From Romboutsia_E sp900604535 (GTDB lineage Bacteria; Bacillota; Clostridia; Peptostreptococcales; Peptostreptococcaceae), in the NCBI RefSeq assembly GCF_900604535.1, contig NZ_UWOT01000017.1, positions 1-64,000 on the forward strand: DNA of 64,000 nt, given 5' to 3'. Numbering within the stretch: the first letter of the stretch is position 1; each line of letters starts with the position of its first letter. The position numbers and the translations under genes are program-made. Under the pieces are notes generated by a model. It did no database searches. It saw only the letters and a list, made by a program, of their open reading frames with translations, and was not told the origin of the DNA. This document shows positions 47,544 to 55,652 of this stretch, in pieces.

Positions 47544-48854
47544 ATGTATACAATATTTGAGACTTTTGTAGGAGCCGGAGGAGCACACATTGGATTTAAG
47601 CAAGAAGGATTTGTATCTAAATATGTAAATGATATAAATGATAAATGTATAGAGACTCTTTTATACAACAATCCAGAAATTAGAGAGACAGCAATGGTAG
47701 ATTTAAGAAGTATAATAGACATAGATCCTAATGAGATGCTTGAAAAAACAGGTATGTCTCAAGGAGAAGCAGATGTATTCTTTGGCGGAATAGTGTGCAA
47801 AGGTTTCAGTATGGCAGGAGAGAGATGCCCAAATGATGAAAGAAACTACTTTTACCACAAACAACTAGAGATAATAGATAAGATTAAGCCTAAGATAAGT
47901 ATAATAGAAAATGTACCAGGGCTTATAAATGCAGAAGTGTTATCTCAAGATACTCCAATAGAGATAAGAAATGAAATAGATGAGCTATGGAAAGAATTGG
48001 AGAATTATAAAGGAAAGAAAGCACATCTTAGGAAAATTGGGGGGATAACTAAGGAGTTTGAAGATGAGGGTAAAATATTAAGAAATAAAAAAGAAGCTTT
48101 ACTAAAAGATATAAAGAGAGAAGGATATTTAATTTCTGTAATAGATGATATAAAGAATATATATAGTCAAATGGGATATGATGTATATCACAGAGTATTA
48201 AACTCAGCATGGTATGGTTCTGCTACAAAGAGAGAGCGTATTATAATTGTTGCGGTAAGGACAGATGTGGGTATACCATTTGAATTCCCTAAACCTACAC
48301 ATATGGATGAAACTATAGAGAAGGGGTCTAAGGATTTAGTAGATAGAGAAAATGATAATTTACTAAAACCTAAAACTATATTTGATGCATTTGAAGAGAT
48401 AGATTATTCAGATGATAAAGATATAGATAACTTACCTATGAAGCATAATCCAAAGACTGTAGAAAGATTTAAATATATACCAGCAGGTGACAGTATTGCA
48501 AATCATATAGATAAATTACCTGATGATTTAAAAATAAGTAAGTTTTATTCAAGAGGGAGTACTATGAGATTAGATGGAAATAAATGTAGTCCAACATTAG
48601 TACCAGGACATAGTAATTTCCCAGTACATCCAGTAGAACATAGGAGCATAACAGTTAGAGAAGCCGCGGCTATTACTGGATTTCCGATAGATTACAAATT
48701 CTTTGGAAGCCATTCAAAAAGATGTGAACATGTAGGGAATGCTGTACCACCTGCTTTAGCTAGAGCATTAGCTCAGTCAAGTAAAAAACTGTTAGATGAA
48801 TATTATAATAGATTAGATAGTTTAAATGAAGTAGCAATTACAAGAGAAGATTAG
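47544..48854 (+). CDS. DNA cytosine-5 methyltransferase
   Basis: 436 residues, C5-MTase. Motif I is FVGAGGAHIGF (8-18). Motif IV is GGIVCKGFSMAG with catalytic Cys85 in VCK rather than the usual PCQ. Motif VI is ENVPGL (122-127), motif VIII KRERIIIVAVR and motif X VGNAVPPALARAL. An inserted charged segment (about 145-210) separates motif VI from VIII. It protects host DNA from the upstream nuclease and may modify the whole genome. A terminator follows. Confidence 0.93.
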   Translation: MYTIFETFVGAGGAHIGFKQEGFVSKYVNDINDKCIETLLYNNPEIRETAMVDLRSIIDIDPNEMLEKTGMSQGEADVFFGGIVCKGFSMAGERCPNDERNYFYHKQLEIIDKIKPKISIIENVPGLINAEVLSQDTPIEIRNEIDELWKELENYKGKKAHLRKIGGITKEFEDEGKILRNKKEALLKDIKREGYLISVIDDIKNIYSQMGYDVYHRVLNSAWYGSATKRERIIIVAVRTDVGIPFEFPKPTHMDETIEKGSKDLVDRENDNLLKPKTIFDAFEEIDYSDDKDIDNLPMKHNPKTVERFKYIPAGDSIANHIDKLPDDLKISKFYSRGSTMRLDGNKCSPTLVPGHSNFPVHPVEHRSITVREAAAITGFPIDYKFFGSHSKRCEHVGNAVPPALARALAQSSKKLLDEYYNRLDSLNEVAITRED

Positions 48855-48861
48855 TAGATAT

Positions 48862-48906
48862 AAAGTGGGTGAATATTAAGTATACTTAATATTTATCCAC
48901 TTTTTT
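48862..48906 (+). terminator. terminator after the methyltransferase gene
   Basis: AAAGTGGGTGAATATTAAG / CTTAATATTTATCCACTTT, a 19-bp arm with wobbles, followed by T6 in total. Confidence 0.85.
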
Positions 48907-48923
48907 AATTAGAGGAGTATAAG

Positions 48924-49274
48924 ATGAAAAGAAAATACAAACAAATGATAATAGAGGAAATAAATAAAGTAGATAAGAACTTTAGAGAAAATAGACAAAT
49001 ATATCAATCAATAGCAGATAGAATATTTGGAGAACGAACTACTATCTACATAGATAATACAGAAGATATAAGTAGATACATAGTAGAAATACATTTTGAA
49101 GATTGGAACTACTATGAAATAGAATTAACAGATGAAGATACAGTAGATGAAGTAGTTGAAAATCTTCTAAAAAATCTAGTGTTAGAAAGATTCATGAATA
49201 AGCAAAATCCAGAAGTAAACTGGAATAATGTAAGGTACTTTGAGAAAGAAGAAATAAACTGTAGTAAAAGCTAA
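48924..49274 (+). CDS. hypothetical acidic protein
   Basis: 116 residues, not recognised. A helical basic start (MKRKYKQMIIEEINKVDKNF) leads to an acidic beta-rich middle (SRYIVEIHFEDWNYYEIEL) and a helix with DEVVENLLKNLV. No signal or membrane helix. It has a GAGG ribosome site and stands alone between two hairpins in the SCC-like element. Confidence 0.65.
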   Translation: MKRKYKQMIIEEINKVDKNFRENRQIYQSIADRIFGERTTIYIDNTEDISRYIVEIHFEDWNYYEIELTDEDTVDEVVENLLKNLVLERFMNKQNPEVNWNNVRYFEKEEINCSKS

Positions 49275-49299
49275 CTTCAAATATATATTATAACTACGA

Positions 49300-49332
49300 T
49301 AGAGCTAGATGGAGCAAATATACTTCATCTAG
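49300..49332 (+). terminator. hairpin after hypothetical gene
   Basis: GCTAGATG / CATCTAGC stem followed by ATATTTTGTTT. Possible weak terminator. Confidence 0.55.
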
Positions 49333-49366
49333 CATATTTTGTTTCCAAAAATAAGGAGGAAGAGTA

Positions 49367-49702
49367 ATGATAATAATCATTTGGAAAAAACAAGACTTGG
49401 ATTTAGTAAAGGAGCTACCGACAGAAGTACTATCTGCAATAGAAACCACTATAGAGATACTAGATGAAAACTATGGTACAGAAAGAACTGCGAAAAGCTT
49501 AGGTGGATACGTAGCTGTAGTAGATAAAGAAGGGATAGAAGAGTTAAAAAAACATCAACTAAAAGGAATAATACCTGAATACATAGACGAAATAGAAGGA
49601 GCTGAATACATTTCAGCTCTATTTTTGTGCTCAAATGACTTTTCAATAGTAGTTGTTTGTAAGAAAGAACTAAAGAATCTAATAGAATGTGAGGAGAACT
49701 AA
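49367..49702 (+). CDS. hypothetical protein
   Basis: 111 residues, not recognised. It is a soluble alpha/beta protein (IIIWKKQDLDLVKELPTEVL; YISALFLCSNDFSIVVVCKK). It has AAGGAGGAAG ahead of the ATG. Its stop codon (49700-49702) precedes the next ATG (49704) by one base, so the two are probably translated together. Confidence 0.65.
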   Translation: MIIIIWKKQDLDLVKELPTEVLSAIETTIEILDENYGTERTAKSLGGYVAVVDKEGIEELKKHQLKGIIPEYIDEIEGAEYISALFLCSNDFSIVVVCKKELKNLIECEEN

Positions 49703-49703
49703 G

Positions 49704-50288
49704 ATGATAAATCAAAACTCAGAAATACTAAATAAACTATTTTTCACAGAGTTACAAATGCTAGTAGAAAAATACAATAAAATAGATGAAGCTACTAAGA
49801 AAAACATTGAAAGCATAGTAACTAACTTAAAAGATGAAGAGTTACAAGCATACCTAATGAGAAATCCAAATAAGTTGCTAGAGATGCTACAAGAAATTGA
49901 TGAAGTAGACGAAGACGTAGTAACATTTTTTGTTTGGTACAACTTAGAAATAAAACCAATAAGCATACACAAATCTAAGGAGTGCATTGAGGAGCTAAAA
50001 TCAAATAAGTACATAGAGATAGAAGAATATCTAATCTATCAAGATGAAAGGTACTTAAAAGAGTATGCGAGAGAATTATTAGAAGATCGGCTAGACCAAG
50101 AGTACTATGTGGATAAGCTATTTGAAAAAGAAACTATAATTGAAATGTGGATAAACAAGACAACTAAAGATGAAATGATAGATGAAATTGTGGATAGTGG
50201 GGACTTGGAAGAAACACTAGAACTATATCCACAAGAAGCTTTTTCAATAGGAGGAATACAATACAAATACGCAGAGTTAGAAGAGTAA
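49704..50288 (+). CDS. hypothetical acidic helical protein
   Basis: 194 residues, not recognised. Strongly acidic and helical (EIDEVDEDVVTFFVWYNLEI; RLDQEYYVDKLFEKETIIEM). An upstream in-frame GTG (49689) lies inside the previous gene. The ATG at 49704 has GAGGAG at the right distance and is chosen. No membrane helix. It follows the previous gene without a gap. Confidence 0.65.
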   Translation: MINQNSEILNKLFFTELQMLVEKYNKIDEATKKNIESIVTNLKDEELQAYLMRNPNKLLEMLQEIDEVDEDVVTFFVWYNLEIKPISIHKSKECIEELKSNKYIEIEEYLIYQDERYLKEYARELLEDRLDQEYYVDKLFEKETIIEMWINKTTKDEMIDEIVDSGDLEETLELYPQEAFSIGGIQYKYAELEE

Positions 50289-50388
50289 AACAAAGGAACA
50301 ATAGGTGGAACTTTTCAAGGGATAATTACAGAAGAAACTTTCTAAAGAAGTAGTTATTATTAATAGGTACTGACAGAGGAGGTGAATC

Positions 50389-50646
50389 ATGAAAAAAGAT
50401 AAGAGTGACTATAGAGGAATCTATGCAGAAATGGTAGAGATCTTAGGTGAAGAAATTGTAAAGATGATACATAAGCACTATAAAGGTCAACAAATAAATC
50501 TACCTATGAAATTGCATTCAGATAAGTACGTAAAAAAGTACATCATTGAAAATAAGGATAAGAAAAGCTTAAGAGAGATGGCTAGAGAACTAGGTTACTC
50601 TGATAGATGGGTAAAAAGGTTGGTAAATAAATTAAGTACAGAATAA
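50389..50646 (+). CDS. Mor-like helix-turn-helix regulator
   Basis: 85 residues resembling the Mor transcription activator family of phage Mu and related small clostridial proteins. The N-terminal part (YAEMVEILGEEIVKMIHKHY) would dimerise, and the C-terminal helix-turn-helix is KSLREMARELGYSDRWVKRL. AGAGGAGGTG ribosome site. It is immediately upstream of a membrane-protein gene and a lipoprotein gene that it may control. Target is unknown. Confidence 0.75.
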   Translation: MKKDKSDYRGIYAEMVEILGEEIVKMIHKHYKGQQINLPMKLHSDKYVKKYIIENKDKKSLREMARELGYSDRWVKRLVNKLSTE

Positions 50647-50668
50647 TAACATTTGGAGGAAATTGAGA

Positions 50669-50917
50669 ATGTCAGCAATTTTAGGATTAATAGTAGGAAC
50701 AGTAATATTTTTTCTTATAAATGAATCAGTTAATATTACATACTTTGGATGTGGAGCAATAGCAAGCTTTTGGTTTACATGTGTCTTACTTACTACAGCA
50801 GGATTTATGTTGCTAGGAGGATTTGTACTTGGATTACTAAAATGGTTAGTAATTGGAGGAGTAATACTAGCGATAATAGGTTTTATTGGAAGTAAAATTA
50901 ATGGTAATGAGGAGTAA
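50669..50917 (+). CDS. small two- or three-helix membrane protein
   Basis: 82 residues, glycine-rich and very hydrophobic: about three membrane segments (ILGLIVGTVIFFLI; ASFWFTCVLLTTAGFMLLGG; LVIGGVILAIIGFIG). The TTG at 50663 is too close to GGAGG, so the ATG at 50669 is used. No family is recognised. It lies 6 bases before the lipoprotein gene. Confidence 0.65.
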   Translation: MSAILGLIVGTVIFFLINESVNITYFGCGAIASFWFTCVLLTTAGFMLLGGFVLGLLKWLVIGGVILAIIGFIGSKINGNEE

Positions 50918-50923
50918 TTAAGC

Positions 50924-51385
50924 ATGATAAATAAAAACGTATTTACAATAATAGTAACAACTATAATGATTGCTATGATAACAGGCTGTACAAATACAAG
51001 TATGAGTTCAAGTACATATTCAGATGACTACAATAAAGTATCAGAAATAAGTACAACTAGCTTAGCAATATCAGATGCATATGATAACTCAGGGAGTAAA
51101 AGTGAGTTCAAAAAAGAAGCAAAGAAAATAATAAAAGATTTAGAAAAAACTAAGATGAAAACAAAAGAAGGTAAAGAAGTACTAAATGCGTATGTAGAAA
51201 TATCAGAATGCCTAGTTGATACTATTGTAGACAATTGGAATAAAGGAGTACTTCAAGTTACAGGGGATAAGAAACTAATTCAATTAGAAGCTAAGTTAAA
51301 AGAGAAGATTTATAAATTTGATGAAAAAATAGAAGAGTTGAAAGTAGAATCAGGATTCTACGAAATGTTAGAAGAGCTAAAGTAA
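50924..51385 (+). CDS. hypothetical lipoprotein
   Basis: 153 residues. The signal peptide (FTIIVTTIMIAMITGC) has a lipobox ITGC with Cys22, so the protein is anchored outside. The mature part is serine-rich, then helical (SEFKKEAKKIIKDLEKTKMK). No family is recognised. Together with the upstream membrane protein it may form an envelope unit in the element. Confidence 0.7.
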   Translation: MINKNVFTIIVTTIMIAMITGCTNTSMSSSTYSDDYNKVSEISTTSLAISDAYDNSGSKSEFKKEAKKIIKDLEKTKMKTKEGKEVLNAYVEISECLVDTIVDNWNKGVLQVTGDKKLIQLEAKLKEKIYKFDEKIEELKVESGFYEMLEELK

Positions 51386-51410
51386 AGATAGAAGAATAAG
51401 AGTAGTTCAG

Positions 51411-51442
51411 AAGAGATAGTATATAAAATACTATCTCTTTTT
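51411..51442 (+). terminator. terminator before the DUF960 gene
   Basis: Perfect 12-bp stem AAGAGATAGTAT / ATACTATCTCTT with a 5-base loop, then further T. Confidence 0.9.
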
Positions 51443-51471
51443 CTATGTTCAAAATGAAAGGATGAAGATAA

Positions 51472-51762
51472 ATGTTAGATAAAGATAGATACTCAACGAG
51501 AGGTGTTTCAAAGGAAATACCATTTGAAATACAGCTACTACTATGGTCAATGATAGAAGATGTGACAGTAAAAAAGGACTACTTACAAGTCTTCGAGATA
51601 GAGCCTGTAAAGGATAACTTATTAAAGATAGAACACAGACAAGAAGTGCCGAAGTACAAAAAAGAAATTGTAGTAAGAAACGTGGGAATAAATTCTAAAG
51701 TAAAGATATTTGTAATTAATGATGGAGAATATTCAACTATGATGCTAAGTGAAGAGTACTAG
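51472..51762 (+). CDS. DUF960 protein (SCC-associated)
   Basis: 96 residues. The pattern RYSTRGVSKEIPFEIQLLLW, then DYLQVFEIEP, KIEHRQEVPKYKKE and INDGEYSTMMLSEEY, is that of the DUF960 family, which I know mainly from staphylococcal SCC elements next to ccr genes. The family is probably a small DNA-linked or regulatory protein, but its activity is unknown. Here it is separated from the recombinase gene by 5 kb. Two or more small genes follow without a terminator. Confidence 0.85.
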   Translation: MLDKDRYSTRGVSKEIPFEIQLLLWSMIEDVTVKKDYLQVFEIEPVKDNLLKIEHRQEVPKYKKEIVVRNVGINSKVKIFVINDGEYSTMMLSEEY

Positions 51763-51775
51763 AAGGAGAATTGTA

Positions 51776-52084
51776 ATGAGTAAAGTAACAAAAAACACCA
51801 AATACTGCTTAGTATTAAGACAAGCAAAAATAAGAGACAATAATGTTGCATATGGAATAGAGAAGATTTTTGTAAAGGGATTAAATCAAGAAGAAATAAG
51901 GTTTGTGTACTTTAAAGATACAATAAGAAAGAAAGAACAACTGATAGTAAGACCACTAGACTTACCAGAAGATGACTTAATAAAGTTGATGGAACTATCA
52001 ATAAAACAAAATGTGTTCTCAAAAGAGTTTGTAGGTAGGCTAAAAGAGATTCTTAACAAGTATGAGGAAAAAACATGTCAGTAG
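51776..52084 (+). CDS. conserved hypothetical protein
   Basis: 102 residues from the ATG at 51776, which has AGAAGGAG upstream. A longer in-frame start would run into DUF960. I recall similar small proteins on Firmicute mobile elements but can assign no function (KYCLVLRQAKIRDNNVAYGI; FVYFKDTIRKKEQLIVRPLD). It is 14 bases downstream of DUF960, and its stop overlaps the next tiny reading frame. Confidence 0.7.
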   Translation: MSKVTKNTKYCLVLRQAKIRDNNVAYGIEKIFVKGLNQEEIRFVYFKDTIRKKEQLIVRPLDLPEDDLIKLMELSIKQNVFSKEFVGRLKEILNKYEEKTCQ

Positions 52085-52158
52085 AACTATTTGTAGCAGG
52101 AGTAACATTTGGAATATCAATTTTCAAGACAGTAATACAACAAAGAAAAGAATACTAA
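52075..52158 (+). CDS. 27-residue hydrophobic peptide
   Basis: MSVELFVAGVTFGISIFKTV and a basic tail (IQQRKEY). The ATG overlaps the end of the upstream gene, with GAGGAAAAA 6 bases before it. One membrane helix. Too short for firm gene calling but well placed in the operon. Confidence 0.45.
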   Translation: MSVELFVAGVTFGISIFKTVIQQRKEY

Positions 52159-52177
52159 AATAAGGAGGGATAGTAAA

Positions 52178-52267
52178 ATGTGGGGATTTGTAATAGGAGC
52201 AGTACTAGGATTAGGAATTTGCATAGCAATAGAATTGATGGTTTCTACTAAAGCTATATTGGTATAA
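52178..52267 (+). CDS. 29-residue hydrophobic peptide
   Basis: A 29-residue peptide: MWGFVIGAVLGLGICIAIEL at 1-20, then VST and an AILV end. AAGGAGGG lies 9 bases upstream of the ATG, a strong ribosome site. One membrane helix. It is adjacent to the 27-residue peptide and shares its length and character. Confidence 0.5.
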   Translation: MWGFVIGAVLGLGICIAIELMVSTKAILV

Positions 52268-52306
52268 AATAGACTAATACTAAAAAAATGATAAGGAGAT
52301 AGATAA

Positions 52307-53290
52307 ATGAAAAATATGTTAGAACAGCTAAATGAAATGGTAACTCCTTTGGAAACTAAAGAAAGGTCATTGAATGATATAATTGCAGATGCTTATTGTG
52401 AAAGATACAATATAGAAAGAAGTGAATTGAATACATCTTTAGATAGTAGCTATAAAAACTATAGAGATGAACAAAAATTAAAAATATCTCTAATTGCTAA
52501 AAATTTAGATAGGGATATCAAAGAGTTTCAGAAAAATTCAAATAGATACACTATCCCATTCAATGTTGCAGAAGTAATTCATCAATACATAGTAGAAGAT
52601 AGTACAAAGGGTTCATTTGTAAGTAAAATAAAAAATAATAAACTAAATCAGGTAAAAAATGAAGAAAAGCTTGAATTTGTACATAAAGCATTTGATAGAG
52701 TTCTTGGGTCATGTAGAGATAGTGAAGACAGAGAGTATTGTGAAATACTAAGAAAAGAATATGTAGAAATGATAGATGTTCTACAAAAAGCTAATGAAAA
52801 GAAAGAAAAGCTAATAGAAATATCTAATAAAAGTATAAATAAGAACATAAAAACCATATACAATATAAAGGAAACAGATGGATTTGTAAAGTTTGGTACA
52901 GAAAATGGAGAAAAAAAGATACTTTCATCAAAGTATGAAAATAGTCTAACTACTAGAGATGCGGAAATTTTAGTAGATGCATACTCACTAATGATAGAAG
53001 CATTAAATGATAAATGGAGCAAAATTGTAGATGAATATGTTAAACAAAAAAGGCACTATGTTCTTTGGACGACATTTGAAGATGCAGAGAAGCTAATAGA
53101 TTTAGAACTAAGTATGTTAAAAGATGCATTAGAAGTAACGTATAGAGAAAAGGATACAATAAAAGATAAAATATCTGAAGATGAGTTGAAAAAAATAGCA
53201 GAGTTTTTAGGAAGAGATACAAACTTAAAAGAAAATAAGATAACAAAGACATTAAAAGAAATAGAATCAATTGCAAAAAATGGCCAATAA
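52307..53290 (+). CDS. hypothetical coiled-coil protein
   Basis: 327 residues, not recognised. Mostly helical and charged with likely coiled coils near residues 150-180 and 255-290 (YVEMIDVLQKANEKKEKLIE; SKIVDEYVKQKRHYVLW). Contains an odd short motif, NIKETDGFVKFGTENGEKK. AAGGAGAT ribosome site. Terminator-like hairpin AATGGCC/GGTCATT at its end. It immediately precedes the Cch-like gene region. Confidence 0.7.
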   Translation: MKNMLEQLNEMVTPLETKERSLNDIIADAYCERYNIERSELNTSLDSSYKNYRDEQKLKISLIAKNLDRDIKEFQKNSNRYTIPFNVAEVIHQYIVEDSTKGSFVSKIKNNKLNQVKNEEKLEFVHKAFDRVLGSCRDSEDREYCEILRKEYVEMIDVLQKANEKKEKLIEISNKSINKNIKTIYNIKETDGFVKFGTENGEKKILSSKYENSLTTRDAEILVDAYSLMIEALNDKWSKIVDEYVKQKRHYVLWTTFEDAEKLIDLELSMLKDALEVTYREKDTIKDKISEDELKKIAEFLGRDTNLKENKITKTLKEIESIAKNGQ

Positions 53291-53303
53291 GGTCATTTTT
53301 TTT
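53277..53303 (+). terminator. terminator after coiled-coil gene
   Basis: AATGGCC / GGTCATT hairpin (one wobble) followed by a run of T. It separates this gene from the 140-base leader of the ATPase gene, which includes the G8 tract. Confidence 0.75.
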
Positions 53304-53443
53304 GTAACAAATTCACAAAAATATCCCTAAGGGGGGGGAAATAAAGATAGTAACAACCATACATTTCAGTATGATCTTTCTGTGATAATATAGGTTCATA
53401 GCAACAAGACAACTAATAAAAACATCAAGGAGGAATATTTGCT

Positions 53444-55297
53444 ATGGCTATAAAGAAAGTTGAAAGGAAACCACTAATAGTACCAGATTGGTACAAAGAG
53501 AAAGAAAAGGAGATGAACTTAGAGAACAAAGTTACTGTCAATGAAGATACATCGCAAAAGATTCAAGTAGTAGATAAAGAGGTTCAAGTGATAGATACTA
53601 AGGAAAGTTCAGAGGAAAAAGATACTCTTGAAGTAGAATTTGTAAATGATGAAGATGAAAGTATACCACAAGAAAATGATGAGTTTGAAGAGGTAGATAA
53701 TAACTTACTAATCTCTAAAAAGTTAGGACTAATGGTTTTTGAAGGGGACAAAACTGCTAATTTACTAAAACTAGGGACCCCAGAATTAAACATAGACACA
53801 GGAAAGATAACACTCCCTCTTAACACTACTTACATGGGTAAAACAATTGAATTAAATGTACCAAAAGATCGTGTGTCTAGTAAGAGAGAAATCATTAAAC
53901 TTAGTGCTGATGGAGCAGATGTAAATGAGATAAATGCTAAGCACCATATAAATGCAATTGCATACCAAGAAAAACATCTTGGAATGATACGAAATATACA
54001 TAGTGAAATAGGTTACTGCATGTACAATGGCAAAGAAGTGTTTAAACTGTATGATGCTATAAACATAGATAGTAGGTACTGTGGTTCATTAGACATTAAA
54101 CCAAAAGGGACATTAGATGAATACTTAAAAGACATAAAAAATCTAGTAATGCCGTATAGAAACATGTCTTTAGCATTTGCACTAGGAGTAAGTTCAGCAG
54201 TAGTTGCTAAATTAAATAAGTCATGTGAGGACATAAACACCTTACTTGCACATTTTGTAACTGAATCAAGTAAAGGTAAGAGTACGGCAACAATGTTAGC
54301 AATATCTGTTTGGGGAAATCCGAATTTAGGAGTAGGAGGACTGTATAATACTTGGAATTCAACAGAAAATGCACTAATAACCTCACTTACAGGTAACTAT
54401 GGGGTAGCATATGCACTAGATGAGCTGTCAATGTCTAAAATAGAAGATACAACAAGCTTAATCTACAATATTGTTGGAGGAAAAGACAAAGCTAGACTTA
54501 CTAAAGAGATAGAACTTAGAAAATCAGGAACTTGGGCAACTACAATAATTTCTAATGGAGAGGCATCTATACTAAGTAGAGCTAAAAATAATACTGGACT
54601 AGAAGTAAGGACATTAGAGTTAGAGGGGATAGTTTGGACAGAAGATGCAAAGCATTCTGACGAAGTAAAAGCATTAGCTAATAGAAACTATGGAGTTTTT
54701 GGATACAGTTTCGCAAAAAAGTTGGTTAACTGTTCGATAAATAAGATTAAACTACTATTTGAAAAAGAGAAGGAAATATTCTTAGAGAAGTTAAAAGAAA
54801 GTGGAACAGTAGATAATATGATTAGAAGAACTTCATCTAAGTATGCTTTAGTAACACTAACTGCAACACTAATAAATGCAGGGTATAGAGACTATGGAAT
54901 ACACTTAGACATAGAAGGAATAAGAGGGTTGTTGGTTGAGACAGAAGTAAAGAGCATACAGAGAAGAGGGATTAAAAGAAAAGCTGAGGATTGGTTGATA
55001 CAATACGTAGAAACTAATGCATCTAAGTTCAAATGTGGCACAGAAAGCAACTCTAATGTAGACTACTGGGGAAGTAGAAAAGAGCTACCAAACGGAGAAT
55101 TGGAGATTGCAATCTTAAAGAATAAGTTTGAAGAGATAATGAAACAAGGAAAGTTTGAAGATACAAACGTTGTACTAGATCAATTGAAGAAAGAAGGAAA
55201 GCTAGACTATGAAGAAGGTAGACTAACTAGAAAGAGAAAGATAAATGCTATAACAACACCAGTGTACGTAATAAAACTTAAGCTAAATGAAAAGTAA
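53444..55297 (+). CDS. DUF927 ATPase, Cch-like helicase
   Basis: 617 residues. Residues 1-90 are acidic and disordered. The DUF927-type core has Walker A ESSKGKST (274-281), Walker B YALDELS (323-329), a sensor Asn in ISNGE (370-373) and an arginine-rich LEVRTLELEG. SCC elements encode Cch/Cch2, MCM-like helicases that load the excised element for replication, and Cch2 has a DUF927 region. This is the best match by length and context. No family A polymerase is present, so replication partners differ. Confidence 0.82.
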   Translation: MAIKKVERKPLIVPDWYKEKEKEMNLENKVTVNEDTSQKIQVVDKEVQVIDTKESSEEKDTLEVEFVNDEDESIPQENDEFEEVDNNLLISKKLGLMVFEGDKTANLLKLGTPELNIDTGKITLPLNTTYMGKTIELNVPKDRVSSKREIIKLSADGADVNEINAKHHINAIAYQEKHLGMIRNIHSEIGYCMYNGKEVFKLYDAINIDSRYCGSLDIKPKGTLDEYLKDIKNLVMPYRNMSLAFALGVSSAVVAKLNKSCEDINTLLAHFVTESSKGKSTATMLAISVWGNPNLGVGGLYNTWNSTENALITSLTGNYGVAYALDELSMSKIEDTTSLIYNIVGGKDKARLTKEIELRKSGTWATTIISNGEASILSRAKNNTGLEVRTLELEGIVWTEDAKHSDEVKALANRNYGVFGYSFAKKLVNCSINKIKLLFEKEKEIFLEKLKESGTVDNMIRRTSSKYALVTLTATLINAGYRDYGIHLDIEGIRGLLVETEVKSIQRRGIKRKAEDWLIQYVETNASKFKCGTESNSNVDYWGSRKELPNGELEIAILKNKFEEIMKQGKFEDTNVVLDQLKKEGKLDYEEGRLTRKRKINAITTPVYVIKLKLNEK

Positions 55298-55369
55298 AGT
55301 GAAATAGTGAAAATTAAACTAGAGCCAAGTAATTGTAATTAAATAGAACATTAAAGTAAGAGGTGCAAA

Positions 55370-55495
55370 ATGGACAACATAGGGAAAATGACTGAGACAG
55401 ACGTTAAATGTAGTGCTGTGATTGAGATACTTAGTGATGTAATCCAAAACTACTTGATAAGAGAAGGTTCTGATAGTGAAAAGATTGAACAATAG
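55370..55495 (+). CDS. 41-residue hypothetical protein
   Basis: 41 residues (MDNIGKMTETDVKCSAVIEI then LSDVIQNYLIREGSDSEKIE and a final Q). AGAGGTG lies 6 bases ahead of the ATG. It is probably a two-helix peptide. Hairpin A (55505-55534) lies 10 bases after its stop. No family recognised. Position between Cch and the recombinase resembles the small genes of SCC elements. Confidence 0.55.
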   Translation: MDNIGKMTETDVKCSAVIEILSDVIQNYLIREGSDSEKIEQ

Positions 55496-55504
55496 ATACT
55501 TAAA

Positions 55505-55534
55505 GGTAGGACATGTGAAAAATCACGTCCTACC
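55505..55534 (+). repeat. hairpin A of duplicated leader
   Basis: GGTAGGAC-AT-GTGA / TCAC-GTCCTACC with an AAAA loop and a 2-base bulge. Followed by CAACATAAAATCACAT. It lacks a T-run and so is not a standard terminator. A counterpart lies at 56016-56041. Confidence 0.8.
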
Positions 55535-55585
55535 AACATAAAATCACATACTGAAAGATTAGTAATATCAATAGGATAAGATAGA

Positions 55586-55607
55586 AATTCACGTTTTCAC
55601 GTGAAAA
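55586..55607. repeat. iterated TTTTCACG palindrome A
   Basis: AATTCACG followed by palindrome TTTTCACGTGAAAA (55594-55607), then TTAAGATAGAT. It lies 46 bases before the next gene. Twin of 56095-56116. Confidence 0.8.
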
Positions 55608-55652
55608 TTAAGATAGATAAAAAATAAATGTAAATAGACAGGAGATAGAAAC

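Noticed and set aside
48862..48906. DnaA box TTATCCACT near the methyltransferase terminator
   Set aside because: It is part of the terminator stem and has a mismatch at the last base; it is not clustered.
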